Shown: piece after piece, positions 50,527 to 54,577 of the stretch
How the letters are laid out: every line of letters starts with the position of its first letter
Position numbering within the stretch: the stretch's first letter is position 1
Origin: Ruminococcaceae bacterium YRB3002
GTDB taxonomy: Bacteria > Bacillota > Clostridia > Saccharofermentanales > Saccharofermentanaceae
Direction: 5' to 3'
DNA: 54,577 bases
Assembly (NCBI GenBank): GCA_900099715.1
Contig: FMTG01000017.1
Coordinates: 1 to 54,577, forward strand
Position numbers and translations under genes: made by a program
The notes under the pieces: model-generated
The model's database searches: none
What the model was told of the DNA's origin: nothing
Seen by the model: only the letters and a program-made list of their open reading frames with translations

Positions 50527-51440
50527 TATTTGCCCTCACTTTCTCCGCCAGGTCCTGTCACAAAGGGAGAACCTGAGATCTGATCATCGTTCATAGAGCC
50601 GGGGCGCTGCTGAGCCTGAGCCTGGGCTTTGCGCTCCAGATTCTCCTGTCTGTGCCTCTCCTCGTTTGTCCTTTTGGCCTTCTCAGCAGCAGATGCATAA
50701 GACCTGCCGTAGCCGTAGTATCCGCCTCTGGAATCAGCACTGAGGTTAGGAACGGTAGCAAGGAGAGGAATATCCTTGTACTTGTCGAGCAGGTACTCCT
50801 CTTCCCTGATCGTGGTATCCATGAGGGATCTCAGTACTATGAAACCACATACTAAAACAAATCCTGCCATCATACCGATTGCAGTATTTCTAATGTAGCT
50901 AGGTGAAGAAGCCTTTCTGGGAGATACTGCGTCGTCAACGATCTTTACAGAAGATCCTTCAACGATATTCGAGATATTGTCTGTGATTACTTCAACAAGT
51001 GTGTTTGCAATATGCGCAGCCATATCAGGGTCAGCATCCACTACCGTGATCTTGAACACAGGCGTATCGCCTTCAGCGCCGCCGGAGACCTTTGTGACAA
51101 GCTGCTCGTATGTATAAGGGAGCCTTCCTTCGTCTATGGCCTCATTGAGAGTGTTACGGCTCTTGAGGATAACGGAGAATACGTCTACGAGCGAGTTAGA
51201 CGCGTAAATATCGGAACTTGTAATGTTCAGTTTTGTGCTTCCCACATCAATAGTACTGTTGTTGACATAGAGAAGAGCTGATGATGTGTAAAGTGGTGTA
51301 ACGAAGAAGATCGTGTAGAGAAGGAATGCCGCACCGCCGATGATGGCTGCAAGGACTATGAGCCAAGCCTTCTTCCACAGAGCCTGCAGGAGTTTTAAGA
51401 GATCTATCTCCTCCTGGCCGTTCATTAAGTCTTTGTTCAT
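50526..51440 (-). CDS. cpsC: CpsC/CapA (Wzz-type) polysaccharide co-polymerase
   Basis: 304 residues from the ATG at 51440 (AGGGAG 10 bases upstream). Wzz domain with two membrane helices (~28-50 and ~183-203) and an extracytoplasmic loop; cytoplasmic residues after ~205 activate CpsD. Unusually long C-terminal tail of ~80 residues: a Gly/Tyr-rich patch (RGGYYGYGRSY) then a Gln/Ala/Arg-rich low-complexity end. First gene of the cps operon. Confidence 0.92.
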   Translation of the reverse strand: MNKDLMNGQEEIDLLKLLQALWKKAWLIVLAAIIGGAAFLLYTIFFVTPLYTSSALLYVNNSTIDVGSTKLNITSSDIYASNSLVDVFSVILKSRNTLNEAIDEGRLPYTYEQLVTKVSGGAEGDTPVFKITVVDADPDMAAHIANTLVEVITDNISNIVEGSSVKIVDDAVSPRKASSPSYIRNTAIGMMAGFVLVCGFIVLRSLMDTTIREEEYLLDKYKDIPLLATVPNLSADSRGGYYGYGRSYASAAEKAKRTNEERHRQENLERKAQAQAQQRPGSMNDDQISGSPFVTGPGGESEGK

Positions 51441-51700
51441 TTATGGTTTGCTCCCTGTGTTATTTATTCACATAGTTATTCACAATAACATTTACTTTAT
51501 CATAAAAGTCTGAAAATACTGATATGTTTTTTACATATTTTTCTACTAATGATTACGGTGAATGACGGGTGCGAAGTATGCAATATGCAAGAATTACCTG
51601 CTAAGAATGGTACCATCTGCTTTTATTAGAATATGTTTGTTCTCTTTGAACCTTCTTGGTGCTCGTTTTCAATGTGTTTAATATCCAGTAATACCCAATT
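51441..51700 (-). promoter_or_regulatory. Upstream region of the cps operon
   Basis: About 260 AT-rich bases between cpsC and the hipBA promoter. On the minus strand a small hairpin ATATGT-AAAAA-ACATAT lies around 51521-51538 and a TATGATAAAG stretch at about 51495-51504 may be the -10 of the operon promoter, but no clear -35 is seen. No open frame is worth calling. Confidence 0.35.
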
Positions 51701-51707
51701 GGCAGCG

Positions 51708-51791
51708 TTGAAAACATTTGAGAGCTGTGTTATTTTAATTGTAAATATATTACGTATTAATTCATATATATGGTTTTACACATCATATATG
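51708..51791 (+). promoter_or_regulatory. hipBA promoter and paired palindromes
   Basis: TTGAAA (51708-51713), 17-base spacer, TATTTT (51731-51736). Downstream lie two palindromes, CATATATATG (51763-51772) and CATATATG (51784-51791), whose centres are 20 bases (about two helical turns) apart, before AAGGAGG and the hipB ATG. They are the likely binding sites for HipB autorepression. Confidence 0.45.
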
Positions 51792-51810
51792 TCCATTAAG
51801 GAGGCGTGTT

Positions 51811-52152
51811 ATGCTGATCAACAAATACAGCGACCCAAGAGATACTGCCAGGGAGTTAGTCAGGAGGTTAAGAGAATACCGTATCTCCATGGAACTCACA
51901 CAGGAGGATCTTGCTGATATGGCTATGGTATCCGTTAAGACCATATCCAGATTTGAGAATGGAGAAGAGATCGGACTGAGTAAGTTTGTCCGCATCCTTC
52001 ATGTATTAGAACTGTCTGAGAATATTGACCTCCTCGTTCCGGATCCTGATATCAGGCCAATGAATCACACAGTGGACCGGGAAGGAAGGCGGAGAGCACG
52101 TCACAAGGATCGCAAGCCTGACAACAGCTGGAAGTGGGGTGACGAATCATGA
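51811..52152 (+). CDS. hipB: HipB-type XRE antitoxin/repressor
   Basis: 113 residues. Central XRE helix-turn-helix near 20-75: YRISMELTQEDLADMAMVSV...ISRFENGEEIG. The C-terminal ~35 residues are basic and disordered in character. It overlaps hipA by 4 bases (ATGA), the standard hipBA arrangement. Would repress its own promoter and hold HipA inactive. Confidence 0.88.
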   Translation: MLINKYSDPRDTARELVRRLREYRISMELTQEDLADMAMVSVKTISRFENGEEIGLSKFVRILHVLELSENIDLLVPDPDIRPMNHTVDREGRRRARHKDRKPDNSWKWGDES

Positions 52153-53459
52153 TTTCTTCCGTTGAAGTCCGGTTGTGGGGAACAAGGATCGGTCAGCTCT
52201 ATCTCGATCCAGGAAACACATCAGGACAGATTGCCCTGTATGAATATGATAAAGACTTTATCCGAAGCGGGATTGAGGTATCCCCTCTCATGATGCCGCT
52301 ATCAAGAAGGATATATGCCTTTCCCGGACTGCCGTACGAGAGTTTCAAGGGGCTTCCGGGCCTGATTGCTGATTCACTTCCTGACAGATTCGGTAATAAA
52401 GTGCTCGACAGCTGGCTTATCTCACAAGGACGATCACCAGACTCGATTTCCTCATTGGAACGGCTTTGTTATATTGGAACCAGAGGCATGGGTGCTTTGG
52501 AATACCTTCCTTCTACCGGACCCGGCTTCAGTGGTGATCTTGTGGATATAACTGAGATGACCCGATTTGCTTCTGAAGTACTGGACGAACGCAGTAATGC
52601 CTCTGTCAGAAGTGATTCCGCCGGGTATTCTCAGCTTATGGAGACAGGAACTTCTGCCGGAGGTGCAAGAGCAAAGGCTCTGATTGCGTGGAACGAGGAT
52701 ACAGGTGAGATAAGATCGGGCCAGATTGCTCTTGGTCAGGGGTTCAGATACTGGATCCTGAAATTTGATAATGTGGCCGGCAACGGAGATCACGGACTCA
52801 CTGACGATAAACAGTATTCGAGGATAGAATACGCATACTATCTCATGGCTAAAGACATCGGTATCGATATGTGCGAATGCCGTCTTTTGGAGCGTGACGG
52901 AATGTGTCATTTCCTCACTGAGCGCTTCGACCGTGTAAACAACCGTAAGGTTCATATGCAGTCTCTGGCAGCGATAGCACATGCAGATTATAATTCACCG
53001 GGCATCATGAGCTATGAATCCTATGCTGATATAGCAAAGAGACTTGGCATAGGGCAGAATGGCATACGTCAGATATTTACCAGGATGGTATTTGCTGTGG
53101 CCGGCATGAACTGTGATGACCATGTAAAGAACTTTGCTTTTCTTATGGACAGAAATGGAAAGTGGGACATATCTCCCGCCTATGATCTGACATATGCGTT
53201 CTCTCCCGGCAACAGATGGCTCTCAGGACATCAGATGACTGTTAACGGAAAGACTGCAGGTATAACCGAACAGGATCTTCTTAGTTGCGGAAGATATATG
53301 GGACTTGGTCCAGAGTATTGCAGAAGAGCCATCAGGCATGTCAATAGTATCGTATCTGATTGGATGACATATGCAGAGCGTTCAGGCCTTACAGAAGAGC
53401 GTGCCATCTCAGTCGCTGGTGGAATCGAGAAGGCTGGTATTGTAAGAATCAGAAGATAA
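52149..53459 (+). CDS. hipA: HipA-type serine/threonine kinase toxin
   Basis: 436 residues, full length. N-terminal couple domain, GLPGLIADSLPDRFGNKVL near 68-86, the Gly-rich ATP loop GTSAGGARAKALIAW near 165-180, YWILKFDN near 200, FLTERFDR near 254, catalytic D in MNCDDHVKNFAFL near 322-334 and DISPAYDLTYAF near 342. HipA kinases phosphorylate glutamyl-tRNA synthetase and cause dormancy. All catalytic residues appear intact. Confidence 0.92.
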   Translation: MISSVEVRLWGTRIGQLYLDPGNTSGQIALYEYDKDFIRSGIEVSPLMMPLSRRIYAFPGLPYESFKGLPGLIADSLPDRFGNKVLDSWLISQGRSPDSISSLERLCYIGTRGMGALEYLPSTGPGFSGDLVDITEMTRFASEVLDERSNASVRSDSAGYSQLMETGTSAGGARAKALIAWNEDTGEIRSGQIALGQGFRYWILKFDNVAGNGDHGLTDDKQYSRIEYAYYLMAKDIGIDMCECRLLERDGMCHFLTERFDRVNNRKVHMQSLAAIAHADYNSPGIMSYESYADIAKRLGIGQNGIRQIFTRMVFAVAGMNCDDHVKNFAFLMDRNGKWDISPAYDLTYAFSPGNRWLSGHQMTVNGKTAGITEQDLLSCGRYMGLGPEYCRRAIRHVNSIVSDWMTYAERSGLTEERAISVAGGIEKAGIVRIRR

Positions 53460-53462
53460 TAT

Positions 53463-53490
53463 GACCGTGCCCACTTGTGACACGGTCTTT
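53463..53490 (+). terminator. Candidate terminator after hipA
   Basis: GACCGTG (53463-53469), 11-base loop, CACGGTC (53481-53487), then TTTG. Stem begins 3 bases after the hipA stop; the T-run is short. Confidence 0.45.
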
Positions 53491-53525
53491 GTAAAACTCA
53501 TTCATGTTATTGCGTTTTTCAAGGA

Positions 53526-54245
53526 TTACGCTGTCTTCACTCCCGCAAGTTCTCTGACTCTCTCGATGGGGAGTCCGGTTACGGAGGCGATTTCTTCCAG
53601 GGAATACTTGCTACAAGCAATCATATTAGAAGCTACTTGCTCCTTCTCTTCGGCCTTTACTATGTTAATTAATTCATCTATCACGCTTCCCATACTATCA
53701 ACCCCTTCCTTAGTTTCTTTATAGTATTTTACTCTCTCCGACAGTTCTTTGTAAAACATATTCTTTGCGTCTGTGCAGTAAAAATCGCTCATCAATTTGC
53801 CTAATGCCGTATCACTGACTCCCATAGATGCATTTACATAGACAATGTGTTCTCCGTCATCGAAGGGCCGGTTTTTCTCTTTTATCATACGGTCCACGTG
53901 ATAGATTGGTTCGTTATCACCTAATACATCTTTCTCTGTTATAAATATCACATATGTTTCATGAAGATCCTTGAAATCGCTCCCGGGCTCAAGCATATCA
54001 GCATCAAGCATGCTCGAATGGTAGCGGGCTCTCTTGGGATCTGCCCCTTCACTGTCGCGTTGGATCTCGATATTGTACCTCTCTCCCTGTTCGCCCACAG
54101 CGTAGATATCGAGTCTAAGGTCACGTCCCTGCAGATTCTTCATAGTTTTCTGTGTCCTTACATCAGTTACCATAAGATCCTCACGATCAAGTATTACCTT
54201 CAGAAGAAGCTGTGCGCCTTCGATGTAACCTGAACTCCCGTGAAA
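53526..54245 (-). pseudogene. 5'-truncated Rpn/PD-(D/E)XK nuclease-family transposase gene
   Basis: An ATG at 54173 gives 215 residues, but the frame stays open to 54245 and the extra codons (GAQLLLKVILDRED) are also family-like, so the first ATG is internal. The nuclease core is present: NLQGRDLRLDIYAV with the metal Asp, YNIEIQRDSEG with E-x-Q, RARYHSSMLDADML, then YVIFITEKD; the C-terminal helix-turn YSLEEIASVTGLPIERVREL is intact. The usual N-terminal ~40-50 residues are missing, exactly where the IS1634-like fragment ends (54252). Probably disrupted by that insertion. Confidence 0.75.
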
Positions 54246-54251
54246 TTATAT

Positions 54252-54577
54252 CTAGGACGGTATCTCAATATCCATGTATCCGTATAGTTTACGTTGCTTC
54301 TCAGTGATCTCCGATAAGTGGTGAGTTTTACTTGGCTGCTGATAGTACTCGATAATATCCAGTTCGTCCAGTAAAGACTGCATAGTGTAGTTCTTGAACA
54401 GACCATTGTCGTCCATTTTCTTCTTTATGTAAGATATCAACTCAAGCGCAACAAACTGTACGAAGAGTTTTCCTTCGAATCCTTCCTCAGACGCTACCGC
54501 CATACGTCTCATATTTAATCTCTCTTTGAGATTGCCGAAGGACTTCTCTATCAGATCTTTATTTCTGTATATCCTTA
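54252..54577 (-). mobile_element. 3' end of an IS1634-like transposase gene, cut by window edge
   Basis: 108 codons run in from the window edge to TAG at 54252-54254. Visible: IYRNKDLIEKSFGNLKERLNM, the Y-(2)-x-(3)-E-(6)-K end of the IS4/IS1634 DDE domain (Lys where Arg is common), then RRMAVASEEGFEGKLFVQFVALEL and a helical tail, as in IS1634-type transposases. The right terminal repeat should lie within about 54200-54251; I did not identify it. Confidence 0.85.

Noticed and set aside
53461-53724. Plus-strand frame after hipA
   Set aside because: It runs antisense over the 3' end of the Rpn gene and begins within the terminator hairpin; no coding character.

Overview
The window reads as a low-to-mid GC Gram-positive anaerobe of the class Clostridia, probably a gut or rumen Lachnospiraceae/Oscillospiraceae/Saccharofermentans-like organism. 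This is inferred from the gene families (CpsB/C/D tyrosine-kinase system, LCP protein, class B sortase, LoaP-type NusG, clostripain, Rpn nuclease), strong Shine-Dalgarno sites and gene style; no rRNA or tRNA is present to confirm it.

Layout. (1) 0.3-6.6 kb: a minus-strand cluster of a two-membrane-segment protein, a clostripain-like lipoprotein protease with a tyrosine-rich insert, a polytopic membrane protein, an exported HAD-type phosphatase and a DUF4037 nucleotidyltransferase, decorated with ggggacggttcc-type repeats and a perfect 27-bp-arm palindrome. (2) 6.7-18.4 kb: an accessory island holding a DUF3990/HTH toxin-antitoxin-like pair, a DUF234 ATPase, a three-gene deoxyaminosugar cassette (transaminase, Gfo/Idh ketoreductase, NDP-hexose 2,3-dehydratase), relBE, a RloA/RloB (AbiL-like) pair, two genes of unknown function, and fragments of at least two insertion sequences. 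(3) 18.6-24.8 kb: two nucleotidyltransferase genes and a plus-strand nucleotide-sugar operon: an XRE-HTH domain fused to a complete UDP-glucose dehydrogenase, a second stand-alone UDP-glucose dehydrogenase, and a UDP-glucuronate 4-epimerase. (4) 24.9-51.4 kb: a very long minus-strand Wzx/Wzy exopolysaccharide or capsule locus. Its 5' end is regulatory and surface-assembly (cpsC, cpsD, cpsB, class B sortase, a sortase-substrate-like surface protein, LCP ligase, LoaP antiterminator). It continues with PglF/PglE/PglC-type initiation genes, ATP-grasp ligases, glycosyltransferases, two TupA-like genes, wzy, an acetyltransferase, wzx, alanine racemase, alanine dehydrogenase, and the capE-capG-capF trio for UDP-N-acetyl-L-fucosamine. 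A bidirectional terminator at 24.85 kb separates regions 3 and 4. (5) 51.8-54.6 kb: hipBA divergent from the cps operon, then a 5'-truncated Rpn nuclease gene abutting the 3' end of an IS1634-like transposase that runs off the window.

How it fits together. The polymer repeat unit probably contains a PglF/PglE-derived amino sugar on undecaprenyl phosphate (PglC-like transferase), L-FucNAc, and glucuronic/galacturonic acid. Three ATP-grasp ligase genes plus genes able to make L-Ala and D-Ala in the same locus suggest that the polymer is decorated with amino acids in amide linkage, in the manner of teichuronopeptide; this is inference. The most unusual single objects are the HTH-dehydrogenase fusion with a palindrome between its promoter and start codon, and a sortase/substrate pair buried in the cps regulatory operon, whose substrate gene carries its own near-consensus promoter and a strong terminator just before the LCP-loaP genes.
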